DNA of 64,000 nucleotides from an uncultured Pseudorhodobacter sp. (lineage in GTDB: Bacteria > Pseudomonadota > Alphaproteobacteria > Rhodobacterales > Rhodobacteraceae), in contig CAJXWJ010000002.1 in assembly GCA_913062925.1 (NCBI GenBank), positions 40,037-104,036 of the forward strand, written 5' to 3'. Under the pieces are notes generated by a model. It was not told where the DNA came from. It was given only the letters and a program-made list of their open reading frames with translations, and searched no databases. Below are positions 53,349 through 62,385 of the stretch, one piece after another (within the stretch, counting starts at the first letter, position 1; each line of letters starts with the position of its first letter). The position numbers were made by a program, and so were the translations under genes.

Positions 53349-54083
53349 CTATTTGCGCGGCACGCGGGGGATATGGCTGGGGACCAGTCGATATTTCGCC
53401 TGCGGGTGCGGCGGTTGGCCGTGATTTTGCCGCCAGAACCGCAGACCGCCCCGCCGCACGAGTGCGGGAAATGTCAGCACCGCCCCCGCCACAAAGCCGC
53501 CCACATGCGCCAGATACGCCACCCCGTCTTGGGTAGCACCCAGACCGTTCATCAGCTGCAAGCCAAACCAGATCCCCAGCACGATCCAAGCCTGAATCGC
53601 AAAGATCCGAAAAAACACGATGAAAATCAGCAAGACATCGACCTTGGCGCGCGGAAACAGCAGCAGATAGCCGCCCAAAACCCCCGCAATCGCCCCCGAG
53701 GCCCCCACCATCGGCCCGTTCGAGGTGGGATCGCCCGCAATCTGCAAAGCCGCCGCCGCCAATCCACACAAGATATAGAAGCCCAGATAACGCAGATGCC
53801 CAAAGGCATCCTCCATATTATCGCCAAAAATCCACAAAAACAGCATATTGCCCAGCAAATGCATCCAGCCGCCATGCAAGAACATATGGGTGATCAGCGT
53901 CAGGCCACCCCGGCCCGACAGGATTTCGTCGGGCACCAGCCCCCAAGTGTAGAAAAACTGATCCAAACCTGGGGCCGAAAACTGGCCCCAATAGCCAAGA
54001 AACACCAGCATATTGATCGCAATCAAAGCATAGGTGACAAAGGGTGTGCGCCCCGAAGGGTTATGGTCGCGAATTGGAAACAT
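53349..54083 (-). CDS. rhomboid-family intramembrane serine protease
   Basis: A 244-residue polytopic membrane protein. Rhomboid motifs are GGWMHLLGNMLFLWIFGDN, the catalytic Ser in VGASGAIAGVLGG and the His in YLAHVGGFVAGAV. It cleaves membrane segments within the bilayer; substrates are unknown. The frame starts with MFPIRDHNPSGRTPFVTY, typical of alphaproteobacterial members. Confidence 0.92.
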   Translation of the reverse strand: MFPIRDHNPSGRTPFVTYALIAINMLVFLGYWGQFSAPGLDQFFYTWGLVPDEILSGRGGLTLITHMFLHGGWMHLLGNMLFLWIFGDNMEDAFGHLRYLGFYILCGLAAAALQIAGDPTSNGPMVGASGAIAGVLGGYLLLFPRAKVDVLLIFIVFFRIFAIQAWIVLGIWFGLQLMNGLGATQDGVAYLAHVGGFVAGAVLTFPALVRRGGLRFWRQNHGQPPHPQAKYRLVPSHIPRVPRK

Positions 54084-54151
54084 GCCGCCATCCTGCCCAT
54101 GCCGCAGCTTTCGTCAAGCAAGAAGGGGGGCAGATCGCCCCCCCTGCCCGC

Positions 54152-57100
54152 TTAGGTGTCAGAGACTTCGGCCAAAAGCTGCGCGTTGCCGCCCGAAGCC
54201 GTGGTGTCGATGCAGACATGGCGCTCTAGCAGCACATAGCCCTTGTCCGGCATGCCGCCAATCAGCGGCAGGATCGCGCCTTGCCGTGCCGCCAAGGCTT
54301 GCGCGCGCTTGCGCCCCGCTGCGGCATCACCCCACCAAAGCGCGCCCGAAAAGCCTTGCAAGCGTGTCAGCGCATCGGGGGCAAGTCCTGCGGCTTCAAT
54401 CGCATAGCCGCCCAGCGCGCGCACCGCTTCGGCCTGCGCGCGGGCCGCATGCGGGGTTGGCCCAAGGCACAACAGCGGCGAACGCGGCATCAGGGTCAGA
54501 CGGTTGCTTTCCCCGGTGGGGCCGGGCAACAGCTGCTCCAGCACGGCGGCCTTGCTGTGCGGCTGGGCCAGCTTTGCGGCAATGCCCGCCTCGTCAAGCG
54601 CGGTATCCTCGCCCGCCACCACATCAAGGCTGTGCTGGGCAAAGCGGTGCAGATATTCCGGCCCACCCGCCTTGGGGCCCGTGCCCGAAAGCCCTTCGCC
54701 ACCAAAGGGTTGGCTGCCCACCACCGCGCCGATTTGGTTACGGTTGACATAAGCATTGCCGACCTGCAGCGCCTCGACCACGCTTTGCACGCGGTCGTCG
54801 ATCCGCGTGTGCAGACCAAAGGTCAGCCCGTAGCGGGTGGCGTTGACCTCGGCGATCACCCGATCAACCTCGCCCGCCTTAAAGGTGGCGATATGCAGCA
54901 CGGGGCCAAAAATCTCGCGCGGCATATCGGCGATGCTGCCCACCCGAATGACGGTAGGCGCGATGAAATGCCCGCCCACAGGCGCGACCATTTCGCGCAA
55001 AACCCGCCCCTCGGCGCGCGCGGCGGCGATGTAATCGGCAATGCCGGCTTGGGCTTGCGCGTCAATCACCGGCCCCACATCGCTGGCCAGATCCCAAGGG
55101 TCGCCCAGCGCCAATTCGTCCATCGCGCCAAACAGCATGTGCTGCACCACGGCGGCAACATCTTCTTGCACATAAAGGCAGCGCAGCGCAGAACAGCGCT
55201 GGCCTGCCGACTGAAAGCTCGAGGCCAGAATATCGCGCACGGCTTGTTCGGGCAGCGCGGTGCTGTCAACCAGCATGGCGTTCAAGCCCCCCGTTTCGGC
55301 AATCAGCGGCGCGGTTGGGGCCAAATGTTCTGCCATATGCGCCCGAATGCGCAGCGCGGTCTGGGTCGATCCGGTAAAGGCGACACCAGCCAACCGCGCA
55401 TCGCCCGTCACCGCAGCGCCCACGCTTGCATCGCCGGGCAAGAGTTGCAGCGCCTGCACCGGCACGCCGGCCTGATACAGCAGCCGCACCGCCAAGGCCG
55501 CAATCAGCGGCGTCTGCGGTGCGGGCTTGGCCAGCACAGCATTGCCAGCCGCCAAAGCCGCCGCAATTTGCCCCGAAAAGATCGCCAAAGGAAAGTTCCA
55601 AGGGCTGATGCAGGTAAACACCCCGCGCGGCGGATGGGTCAGCCCCTGCGCCTGATCGGCGTAGTAGCGCAGGAAATCCACCGCCTCGCGCAGTTCCGAG
55701 ACCGCATCGGCCAAGGTTTTGCCCGCCTCGCGCGCCAAAATCGCAAAGATCTGGCCAAAGTTTTCCTCGTAAAGATCAGCCGCGCGGCGCAGCACAGCGC
55801 CACGGGCGGCAGCATCGGCCGTCCAGACGCCCGCCGTGGCCAGCGCCACTTCGACATCGGCAGGCGAGGCATGCTGCACATGGCCGACCACAGCGCCGGT
55901 GGCGGGGTTGAACACCTCGACCCGCTCGGTCGAGGCAAGGGGGCCCGCCAACATCGGGCCTGCCTCGAACAAAACCGTCTCAAAGGGCATGCGGGCGGCG
56001 GCGATGGCTTCTAGATCGCCTGCGTCGGTCAGATCCCAGCCGCGCGAATTTGCGCGCGACCCGAAAAGCTGCGCCCCTGTCGGGATAGCTGGGCTGGGCA
56101 CCCGATCCATCGCCTGCATCGCGTTCAGCGGGCAGGCCGCCACCTGCGCGGGGGCGACATCTTCATCGACGATCTGATTAACGAAAGACGAATTCGCACC
56201 GTTTTCCAACAGCCGCCGCACCAGATAGGCCAAAAGATCACGGTGCGCGCCCACCGGCGCATAGATGCGGCAGCGGGTGGATTGGGCGGTCAGCACGATG
56301 TCGTGCAGCCTTTCCCCCATGCCGTGCAAGCGCTGGAATTCAAAGGCGGTTTTATCGGTTGCCATGTTCAGAATAGCGGCAACAGTATGGGCGTTATGGG
56401 TGGCAAATTGCGGGTAAATCCGGTCGGTCATGCCCAGCAGTTTGCGCGCGTTGGCGATATAGCTGACATCGGTGGCCTGCTTGCGGGTAAAGACCGGAAA
56501 CGAGGTCAGCCCCAAGACCTGCGCGCGCTTGACCTCGGCGTCCCAATAGGCGCCCTTGACCAGCCGCACCATGATGCGCCGATCCAGCCGCTGCGACAGC
56601 GCGTAAAGCCAGTCGATCACCGCCCCCGCGCGCCGCCCGTAGGCCTGCACCACAACGCCAAAGCCTTCCCAGCCCTTGAGGGCAGGATCGCTGAGCACCG
56701 CTTCGATCACCTCTAGCGACAGCGCCAGACGGTCGGCCTCTTCGGCATCGATGTTAAAGCCCAGACCGGCGGCCTTGGCCAAACCTGCCAGCGCACGCAC
56801 ACGCGGCACCAGTTCTTCCATCACACGGGCGCGCTTGGCGACCTCGTAGCGCGGATGCAGCGCCGAAAGCTTGACCGAAATGCCGGGATTGGTGCGAATG
56901 TCGCCGCTGGTTGCGGCCTTGGCAATCGCAGTGATCGCGGCGGAATAGCTCAGGTGATAGCGGCGTGCATCGGCTTCGGTGCGCGCGGCCTCGCCCAGCA
57001 TGTCATAGGAATAGGTATAGCCCTTGGACTCGAGCTCGGTGGCGCGTTTCATTGCCTTTTCAATGGTTTCGCCCAAGACAAAGTTGCGCCCCATCTCTTT

Positions 57101-57589
57101 CATCGCGCGGGTGACGGCACTGCGGATCACCGGCTCGCCCAGCCGTTTGACCGCCGCTTTCAGATGACCCACCACCGAAGTGCTACCCTCGTCCAGCACC
57201 TTGCCGGTCAGCATCAAGGCCCAGGTCGAGGCATTCACAAGGCTGGATGTCGATTGCCCCAAATGCTTGCCCCAATCACTGGGCGCGATTTTGTCTTCAA
57301 TCAGCGCGTCCATGGTTTCGGCGTCAGGCACCCGCAGCAGGGCTTCGGCCAAACACATCAAAGAGATGCCCTCGTCGGTCGAAAGACCGTATTCGGCCAA
57401 AAACACCTCCATCAAACCGGGCTTGGAGGAGGCGCGGATCTGGCGCACCAGCTCGGCCCCCGCTTCGGTGATCTGGGCGCGGCGCGGCCCATCCAGCCCC
57501 GCCTCTGCGATAAGATCAGCCACCAAATCCGCCTCATCGCGCAGGCTTTGCCGCTCGATCACATTCCACGCAGTTTCGACTGTCGACAT
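54152..57589 (-). CDS. putA: bifunctional proline dehydrogenase / L-glutamate gamma-semialdehyde dehydrogenase PutA
   Basis: A 1145-residue protein. After an N-terminal arm, the proline dehydrogenase barrel (about residues 140-480) has GINPGISVKLSALHPRY-like text and RLVKGAYWDAEVKRAQ; the aldehyde dehydrogenase half (about 560-990) has ETGGLNAMLVDST and the Cys in SFQSAGQRCSALR. About 150 C-terminal residues follow. There is no N-terminal ribbon-helix-helix, so it is not autoregulatory; the divergent Lrp-type gene fills that role. It takes proline to glutamate at the membrane. Confidence 0.95.
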   Translation of the reverse strand: MSTVETAWNVIERQSLRDEADLVADLIAEAGLDGPRRAQITEAGAELVRQIRASSKPGLMEVFLAEYGLSTDEGISLMCLAEALLRVPDAETMDALIEDKIAPSDWGKHLGQSTSSLVNASTWALMLTGKVLDEGSTSVVGHLKAAVKRLGEPVIRSAVTRAMKEMGRNFVLGETIEKAMKRATELESKGYTYSYDMLGEAARTEADARRYHLSYSAAITAIAKAATSGDIRTNPGISVKLSALHPRYEVAKRARVMEELVPRVRALAGLAKAAGLGFNIDAEEADRLALSLEVIEAVLSDPALKGWEGFGVVVQAYGRRAGAVIDWLYALSQRLDRRIMVRLVKGAYWDAEVKRAQVLGLTSFPVFTRKQATDVSYIANARKLLGMTDRIYPQFATHNAHTVAAILNMATDKTAFEFQRLHGMGERLHDIVLTAQSTRCRIYAPVGAHRDLLAYLVRRLLENGANSSFVNQIVDEDVAPAQVAACPLNAMQAMDRVPSPAIPTGAQLFGSRANSRGWDLTDAGDLEAIAAARMPFETVLFEAGPMLAGPLASTERVEVFNPATGAVVGHVQHASPADVEVALATAGVWTADAAARGAVLRRAADLYEENFGQIFAILAREAGKTLADAVSELREAVDFLRYYADQAQGLTHPPRGVFTCISPWNFPLAIFSGQIAAALAAGNAVLAKPAPQTPLIAALAVRLLYQAGVPVQALQLLPGDASVGAAVTGDARLAGVAFTGSTQTALRIRAHMAEHLAPTAPLIAETGGLNAMLVDSTALPEQAVRDILASSFQSAGQRCSALRCLYVQEDVAAVVQHMLFGAMDELALGDPWDLASDVGPVIDAQAQAGIADYIAAARAEGRVLREMVAPVGGHFIAPTVIRVGSIADMPREIFGPVLHIATFKAGEVDRVIAEVNATRYGLTFGLHTRIDDRVQSVVEALQVGNAYVNRNQIGAVVGSQPFGGEGLSGTGPKAGGPEYLHRFAQHSLDVVAGEDTALDEAGIAAKLAQPHSKAAVLEQLLPGPTGESNRLTLMPRSPLLCLGPTPHAARAQAEAVRALGGYAIEAAGLAPDALTRLQGFSGALWWGDAAAGRKRAQALAARQGAILPLIGGMPDKGYVLLERHVCIDTTASGGNAQLLAEVSDT

Positions 57590-57632
57590 CGCAGATCTCC
57601 TTACCGATTTTGCCCTATGTATCGCAAGTTTG

Positions 57633-57663
57633 ACAGGCTGTATTCCCGAAGATATAAGCCTGT
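57633..57663. promoter_or_regulatory. candidate PutR operator between putA and putR
   Basis: ACAGGCT (57633-57639) and AGCCTGT (57657-57663) form a perfect inverted repeat with 17 bp between the arms. It lies in the 95-bp gap of the divergent pair. Lrp-type activators bind such widely spaced symmetric sites. Confidence 0.45.
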
Positions 57664-57684
57664 TCAGCCGTATCTCCTGCGAAA

Positions 57685-58149
57685 ATGGGCTTTTGCATGC
57701 CGTATGATCTTGACCGCTTTGACCATGCCATCTTGCGCGAACTCTCGGCCGATGGCCGGATCAGCGCCACCGAACTGGGCCGCCGAATCGGGCTGTCAAA
57801 ATCACCCACCCAAGCGCGGATGAAACGGCTTGAAGACGAAGGCGTGATTACGGGCTATCGTGCCACGCTGAACGCGGCCAAGATCGGTCTGGCGCATGTG
57901 GCCTTTGTCGAAGTGCGCCTGTCCGACACCCGAGAGGCCGCACTGCAAGAGTTCAACCGCGCTGTGGTTTTGGTGCCCGAAGTCGAGCAATGCCATATGA
58001 TCGCCTCGCGGTTTGATTACCTGCTGAAGGTTCGCACGGTGGATATGCAAGACTATCGCCGCGTGCTGGCCGAGGCGATCTCAGCGCTGCCACATGTCAC
58101 CGCGACCTCGACCTATGTGGCGATGGAGGCGGTAAAGGACGGCGCCTAG
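57685..58149 (+). CDS. putR: Lrp/AsnC-family proline regulator PutR
   Basis: A 154-residue Lrp-type protein with an N-terminal helix-turn-helix (RISATELGRRIGLSKSPTQ, about residues 23-41) and a C-terminal RAM ligand domain. Divergence from putA is the PutR arrangement of alphaproteobacteria; it should activate putA with proline. The ATG at 57697 (MPYDLDRFD) is an alternative start. It ends overlapping the convergent HxlR gene by four bases. Confidence 0.88.
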   Translation: MGFCMPYDLDRFDHAILRELSADGRISATELGRRIGLSKSPTQARMKRLEDEGVITGYRATLNAAKIGLAHVAFVEVRLSDTREAALQEFNRAVVLVPEVEQCHMIASRFDYLLKVRTVDMQDYRRVLAEAISALPHVTATSTYVAMEAVKDGA

Positions 58150-58532
58150 ACCTGGCAAATCCGGCCAATTTTGCCGTCGCCTGACGCAATGGCGCGGTCA
58201 TCCAAAGCCGACTCCAGCCAGCCGACAAGCGCCTGCACCCGTAGCGCCGCGCCCTGCCCCAGATCGGTCAGCGAGTAGACCACATGCGGCGGCACCACCG
58301 GATGCGCGACCCGCAGCACCATGCCATCGCCTTCCAGCTGTTGCAGCGTCTGCGCCAACATCCGCTCCGATACGCCCCCAACCCGCCGTTTCAGCGCTGA
58401 AAACCGATGCTCGCCCTTCAGCAGCACAATCAGCACCAAAACACCCCAAGTGCTGGTCAAATGCCGCAGTACCTGCCGCGAGGGGCATTCTGGCGACAAA
58501 ACATCCGAGGGCCGGTTTCCGTCCATGCACAT
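58146..58532 (-). CDS. HxlR-family redox/quinone-responsive regulator
   Basis: A 128-residue winged-helix regulator with the HxlR start LSPECPSRQVLRHLTSTWG and the recognition helix region VSERMLAQTLQQLEGDG. Cys16 in ECPSR is the position used for quinone or disulfide stress sensing in this family. It is divergent from a QorB-type quinone reductase, as in the ytfH-ytfG pair of Escherichia coli. Confidence 0.9.
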   Translation of the reverse strand: MCMDGNRPSDVLSPECPSRQVLRHLTSTWGVLVLIVLLKGEHRFSALKRRVGGVSERMLAQTLQQLEGDGMVLRVAHPVVPPHVVYSLTDLGQGAALRVQALVGWLESALDDRAIASGDGKIGRICQV

Positions 58533-58553
58533 CTCCTGTGCGGCTGTGGTTTA

Positions 58554-58590
58554 TACTTACAAAAATGTAGGTACTTCCTTTTCGGAAGTA
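58554..58590. promoter_or_regulatory. two adjacent operators between HxlR and the quinone reductase genes
   Basis: TACTTACA-N4-TGTAGGTA (58554-58573) has 7 of 8 paired bases, and TACTTCC-N5-GGAAGTA (58572-58590) is perfect. Both begin TACTT, and they overlap by two bases. They lie in the 95-bp gap of the divergent pair and are good candidates for cooperative binding by HxlR dimers. Confidence 0.6.
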
Positions 58591-58627
58591 AAGCCGTATC
58601 TCTGATCCAGCAACACAGGAGAGACCC

Positions 58628-59464
58628 ATGACCATCGCCCTTACCGGAGCCAGCGGCCAGCTTGGCCAACTTGCCCTTACCGCAATCAAAGCCCGCGACC
58701 CTGCGGCCAAAGTGATCGCCCTTGCCCGCGATCCTGCCAAAATCAGCGACACCGAGGCACGGGCCTTTGACTATACCAAGCCCGAAACCCTTGCCGCCGG
58801 CCTGCAAGGCGTCAGCACAGTTGTGTTGATTTCCTCGAATGATTTCAACGACCGCGCTGGACAACATCGCGCGGTGATTGATGCCGCCCGCGCCGCAGGA
58901 GTCAGCCGGATTATCTATACTTCGATCCTGAAGGGCGCGGCCTCGCCAATGCTTTTGGCCGCCGATCACATCGCCACCGAGGCCTATCTTCAGACCTCGG
59001 GGTTGGCGACGACGCTTTTGCGCAATGGCTGGTATACGGAAAATTACACCGGCACTCTGGCGATGTCCGTGCAGCATGGGGCTATCATTGGCGCCAGCGG
59101 CGAGGGCCGTATCTCTATGGCCGCCCGCGCCGATTACGCCGAAGCCATCGCCGTGACCGCGCTGGACGCAGCCCATAGCGGCAAGACCTACGAGTTGGCA
59201 GGCGACACAGCCCATAGCATGGCCGATTTTGCCGCCGAGGTCAGCAAGGCTGCGGGCAAAGCGGTGGGCTTTGTCGATATGCCACAGGCCGATTTTGCCG
59301 CCGCCCTGAAAGGCTTTGGCCTGCCCGAAGGCTTTGCCATGGTGCTGGCCGATGTCGATGCGCATGTGCAAAACGGCGCTTTGGAAGACCACTCGCACAG
59401 CTTGTCGCGCCTGATTGGCCGCCCCACCACGCCAATTGGCCAAACGATCACAGCCGCGCTTTAA
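58628..59464 (+). CDS. NAD(P)H:quinone reductase-like protein (QorB/NmrA fold)
   Basis: A 278-residue atypical short-chain dehydrogenase with the dinucleotide motif LTGASGQLGQLALTAI at residues 4-19 and text such as SILKGAASPMLLAADH and LRNGWYTENYTG, which match QorB. It likely reduces quinones by two electrons. Expression is probably derepressed by quinones through the divergent HxlR protein. Confidence 0.88.
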   Translation: MTIALTGASGQLGQLALTAIKARDPAAKVIALARDPAKISDTEARAFDYTKPETLAAGLQGVSTVVLISSNDFNDRAGQHRAVIDAARAAGVSRIIYTSILKGAASPMLLAADHIATEAYLQTSGLATTLLRNGWYTENYTGTLAMSVQHGAIIGASGEGRISMAARADYAEAIAVTALDAAHSGKTYELAGDTAHSMADFAAEVSKAAGKAVGFVDMPQADFAAALKGFGLPEGFAMVLADVDAHVQNGALEDHSHSLSRLIGRPTTPIGQTITAAL

Positions 59465-59469
59465 GCCCT

Positions 59470-59503
59470 GCCCGCCTCTGGACCTTTTGGACCAGAGGCG
59501 GGC
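59470..59503 (+). terminator. hairpin after the quinone reductase gene
   Basis: A perfect 12-bp stem, GCCCGCCTCTGG and its complement, with a 10-base loop, six bases after the stop. No T tract follows. Confidence 0.65.
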
Positions 59504-59560
59504 TAGACCTTGCCGCCCGCGCGTGCCAAGCTTGGTCAAAATCGCAAGGGCCAAACCACC

Positions 59561-59959
59561 ATGTCGCACAGTCTGATTGCCGCCTATTACGCCGCCTTTA
59601 ACGCCGAAGACCCTGCTGGAATGCTGGCCTGTGTCAGCGACGATATTGAACACCGCGTCAATGAAGGTGCTGTCCGCCACGGCCGCGCAGCTTTTGCCGA
59701 ATTTTGCGCCCATATGGGGGTTTCTTACCGCGAACGGCTTGAAGATATTGAGATTTTCGTCAATTCGCGCGGCGACCGTGCTGCGGCAGAATTCGTTGTG
59801 CATGGCGCATATCTGCAAACCGACCCCGGCCTGCCCGCAGCGCATGGCCAGCGCTATATTCTGCCCGCGGGGGCGTTTTTTGACATTCGCGACGGCAAAA
59901 TCGCCCGCATCACCACCTTTTACAACCTTGCCGACTGGATCGCTCAGGTCTCGGCATGA
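59561..59959 (+). CDS. NTF2-like / SnoaL-type ketosteroid-isomerase-related protein
   Basis: A 132-residue protein with the alpha+beta cone fold of the NTF2 superfamily (start MSHSLIAAYYAAFNAEDPAG). The precise activity is not readable. It overlaps the GNAT gene by four bases (ATGA). An in-frame ATG at 59510 would extend it into the upstream gap but lacks support. Confidence 0.8.
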   Translation: MSHSLIAAYYAAFNAEDPAGMLACVSDDIEHRVNEGAVRHGRAAFAEFCAHMGVSYRERLEDIEIFVNSRGDRAAAEFVVHGAYLQTDPGLPAAHGQRYILPAGAFFDIRDGKIARITTFYNLADWIAQVSA

Positions 59960-60540
59960 TCAGCCTGCGCGCCCTGAGCGGAGCCGATCTGGAAGCCGCG
60001 CTCGACGATGTTGCGCGTCTGCGCATCACGGTGTTTCGCGACTGGCCCTATCTGTACGACGGCACGCTAGATTACGAGCGCGCCTATCTTGAAAGCTATC
60101 GCAACAATCCCGGCGCTTTGTTGGTGGGGGCCTTTGACGGCGATCGGCTGGTGGGGGCCTCGACCTCGACGATGATGGAAGATCACGCGGCGGAATTTGC
60201 AGCCCCCTTTGCCGGGCGCGACATCGCGCTGACAGATATGCTTTACGGCGCGGAATCGCTGATCCTGCCCGCCTATCGCGGCCAAGGTTTGGGCGGCCAG
60301 TTCATTCAATACCGCGAGGCCCATGCCCGCGCACATGGCCGCAGCTATGTCGCCTTTTGCTCGGTGCTGCGGCCTGACGACCACCCGCTAAAGCCGGCGG
60401 ACGCGCGGTCGAACGATGGCTTTTGGCGCCGCAACGGCTATGCGCCGCTGGCAGGCGCCTTGGCCGAGTTTAGCTGGAAAGACGTCGGCGACAGCGCCGA
60501 AAGCGTGAAACAGCTGCAATTCTGGATACGTCACCTGTAA
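59956..60540 (+). CDS. GNAT-family acetyltransferase
   Basis: A 194-residue GNAT protein. The acetyl-CoA pyrophosphate-loop region is AYRGQGLGGQFIQYREAHA (about residues 104-122). It overlaps the NTF2-like gene and lies eight bases before the nitrilase gene. GNAT and carbon-nitrogen hydrolase domains are fused in one polypeptide in some bacteria (for example YhcX of Bacillus), which suggests that these two act on one substrate. Confidence 0.85.
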   Translation: MISLRALSGADLEAALDDVARLRITVFRDWPYLYDGTLDYERAYLESYRNNPGALLVGAFDGDRLVGASTSTMMEDHAAEFAAPFAGRDIALTDMLYGAESLILPAYRGQGLGGQFIQYREAHARAHGRSYVAFCSVLRPDDHPLKPADARSNDGFWRRNGYAPLAGALAEFSWKDVGDSAESVKQLQFWIRHL

Positions 60541-60548
60541 GGACTGAT

Positions 60549-61433
60549 ATGAAAATCGCCGCCGCCGCCTATCCGCTGACCGAATTCGCAAGCTTTGCCG
60601 AATATGACGCCAAGCTGACCGCTTGGGTGGACGAAGCCGCCGGCCAAGGCGCGCAGCTTTTGGTGTTTCCCGAATATGGCGCGATGGAGCTGGCCTCTTT
60701 GGGCGGGCGCGCGGTTTCGATGGATATCGAGGCGGCCTTGCACGAGGTTGCCCGCCACCAGCCTGCGGTCGATGCGCTTTACACAAAGCTTGCGGCGAAG
60801 CATGGCATCTATATCCTTGGCGCCTCTGGCCCTGCTTTTGACGGCAAGCGCCCGTCGAACCGCGCGGTGTTTTATGGGCCTGCGGGGGTTTTGGGGCATC
60901 AAGACAAGCAGATTATGACACGGTTTGAACGTGAAACTTGGGATGTGGTGCCGGACGGGCCGCTGACGCTGTTTGACACGCCCTTGGGCAAAATCGGCGT
61001 GGTGATCTGCTATGACAGCGAATTTCCGCTGCTGGCGCGCGCGCTGGTCGAGGCGGGGGCCGAGATTTTGCTGGCGCCGTCTTGCACCGACAGTGCCGCA
61101 GGCTTTACCCGCGTGCGGCTGGGATCAATGGCGCGGGCGATGGAAAACCAATGCATCACCGTGCACAGCCCCACTGTGGGCGATTGTGCCTTTTGCCCTG
61201 CGGTTGACCAAAACCACGGTCGCGCCGCAATCTATGCGCCGCCCGATCGCGGCTTTCCGGCCAGCGGCATTTTGGCCGAAACCGACTATGACGCGCCCGG
61301 CTGGGCTTACGGCGAGGTTGATCTGGCCGCGATTGCAGATCTGCGCCGCGATGGCGGTGTGCTGAACCATCTGCATTGGGCCGAGCAAGCCCCGCGCATA
61401 GCCCAGCCGCTGCGACGCGTCACAACCCAGTGA
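60549..61433 (+). CDS. carbon-nitrogen hydrolase (nitrilase superfamily)
   Basis: A 294-residue amidase-type protein. The catalytic triad is readable: Glu42 in VFPEYGAM, Lys120 in GHQDKQIM and Cys154 in VVICYDSEFP. The substrate is unknown; amides or N-carbamoyl compounds are usual for the family. It is the last gene of the NTF2-GNAT-hydrolase set. Confidence 0.9.
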   Translation: MKIAAAAYPLTEFASFAEYDAKLTAWVDEAAGQGAQLLVFPEYGAMELASLGGRAVSMDIEAALHEVARHQPAVDALYTKLAAKHGIYILGASGPAFDGKRPSNRAVFYGPAGVLGHQDKQIMTRFERETWDVVPDGPLTLFDTPLGKIGVVICYDSEFPLLARALVEAGAEILLAPSCTDSAAGFTRVRLGSMARAMENQCITVHSPTVGDCAFCPAVDQNHGRAAIYAPPDRGFPASGILAETDYDAPGWAYGEVDLAAIADLRRDGGVLNHLHWAEQAPRIAQPLRRVTTQ

Positions 61434-61453
61434 AATCGCCCTGCATTTTCCGC

Positions 61454-61482
61454 TTGAAAATCTGACAGAACAGGCGCATATC
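61454..61482 (+). promoter_or_regulatory. candidate promoter of infA
   Basis: TTGAAA (61454-61459) and CATATC (61477-61482) are spaced by 17 bp, about 50 bp before the infA ATG. The -35 is a good match; the -10 is weak. Confidence 0.35.
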
Positions 61483-61529
61483 GCCGCGATGCCTGCGGTT
61501 TCCGCGGGCTAAATCCTATTGGAGAGACC

Positions 61530-61748
61530 ATGGCCAAGGAAGATATCCTCGAATTCCCCGGTGTCGTGAAGGAACTCCTGCCCAACGCGACTTTCAAGGT
61601 TGAACTCGACAACGGCCATGAATTGATCGCAGTGATGGCAGGCAAGATGCGCAAAAACCGCATCCGCGTTCTGGCAGGCGACAAGGTGCAGGTGGAAATG
61701 ACCCCCTACGACCTGTCAAAGGGCCGCATCAACTACCGCTTTAAATAA
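61530..61748 (+). CDS. infA: translation initiation factor IF-1
   Basis: A 72-residue OB-fold protein, [17 protein letters not shown] at the start, with [13 protein letters not shown] and ending in RINYRFK. Essential for initiation-complex assembly on the 30S A site. GGAGAG precedes the ATG. It heads the conserved infA-maf-RNase E/G-yacG order. Confidence 0.97.
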   Translation: MAKEDILEFPGVVKELLPNATFKVELDNGHELIAVMAGKMRKNRIRVLAGDKVQVEMTPYDLSKGRINYRFK

Positions 61749-61809
61749 GCGTGCGCGACAAGCGAAATCTGGGGTCCGCGCTGCGGGCCCACCAGCGTGG
61801 AGACGCCTG

Positions 61810-62385
61810 ATGCGGTTCATCCTCGGATCAGGCAGCCCACGGCGGCGCGAATTGCTGGCCCAGCTTGGCATTGTTCCCGACGCGATCCTGCCCCCCGACA
61901 TCAACGAAGACCCGATCAAGGCCGAGCTGCCGCGCCCCTATTGCGCGCGACTTGCCCGCGAAAAGGCGCTTGCGGTGCAGGCAGAGCCTGATGACATCGT
62001 GCTTTGCGCCGATACCACCGTGGCCCTTGGGCGCCGTATCCTTGGCAAGCCCGCCAATGCAGGCGAGGCCGCGCGGTTTCTAACCGATCTGGGCGGGCGC
62101 AGGCATCAGGTGATCACCGCTGTGGCGGTGCGGCGCGGCGACCGGATCTGGACGCGCGAAAGCGTCTCGGCGGTCAAGATGAAGCGTCTGTCGGATGCCG
62201 AGCTGAACGCCTATCTTGCCAGCAACGAATGGGACGGCAAGGCCGGAGGCTATGCCATCCAAGGCATTGCTTCGGCTTTCATCCCGTGGATTTCCGGCAG
62301 TTTTACCGGCATCGTTGGCCTGCCTTTGGCCGAAACAACCGCCCTGCTCACCGCAGCAGGCTATCCGGTCTGGACCCAAAAATGA
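61810..62385 (+). CDS. maf: Maf family nucleoside triphosphate pyrophosphatase
   Basis: A 191-residue Maf protein. Signature [16 protein letters not shown] at residues 5-20, with CADTTVALG and [15 protein letters not shown]. Maf proteins hydrolyse non-canonical nucleotides such as dTTP/UTP derivatives. It overlaps the next gene by four bases. Confidence 0.93.
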   Translation: MRFILGSGSPRRRELLAQLGIVPDAILPPDINEDPIKAELPRPYCARLAREKALAVQAEPDDIVLCADTTVALGRRILGKPANAGEAARFLTDLGGRRHQVITAVAVRRGDRIWTRESVSAVKMKRLSDAELNAYLASNEWDGKAGGYAIQGIASAFIPWISGSFTGIVGLPLAETTALLTAAGYPVWTQK

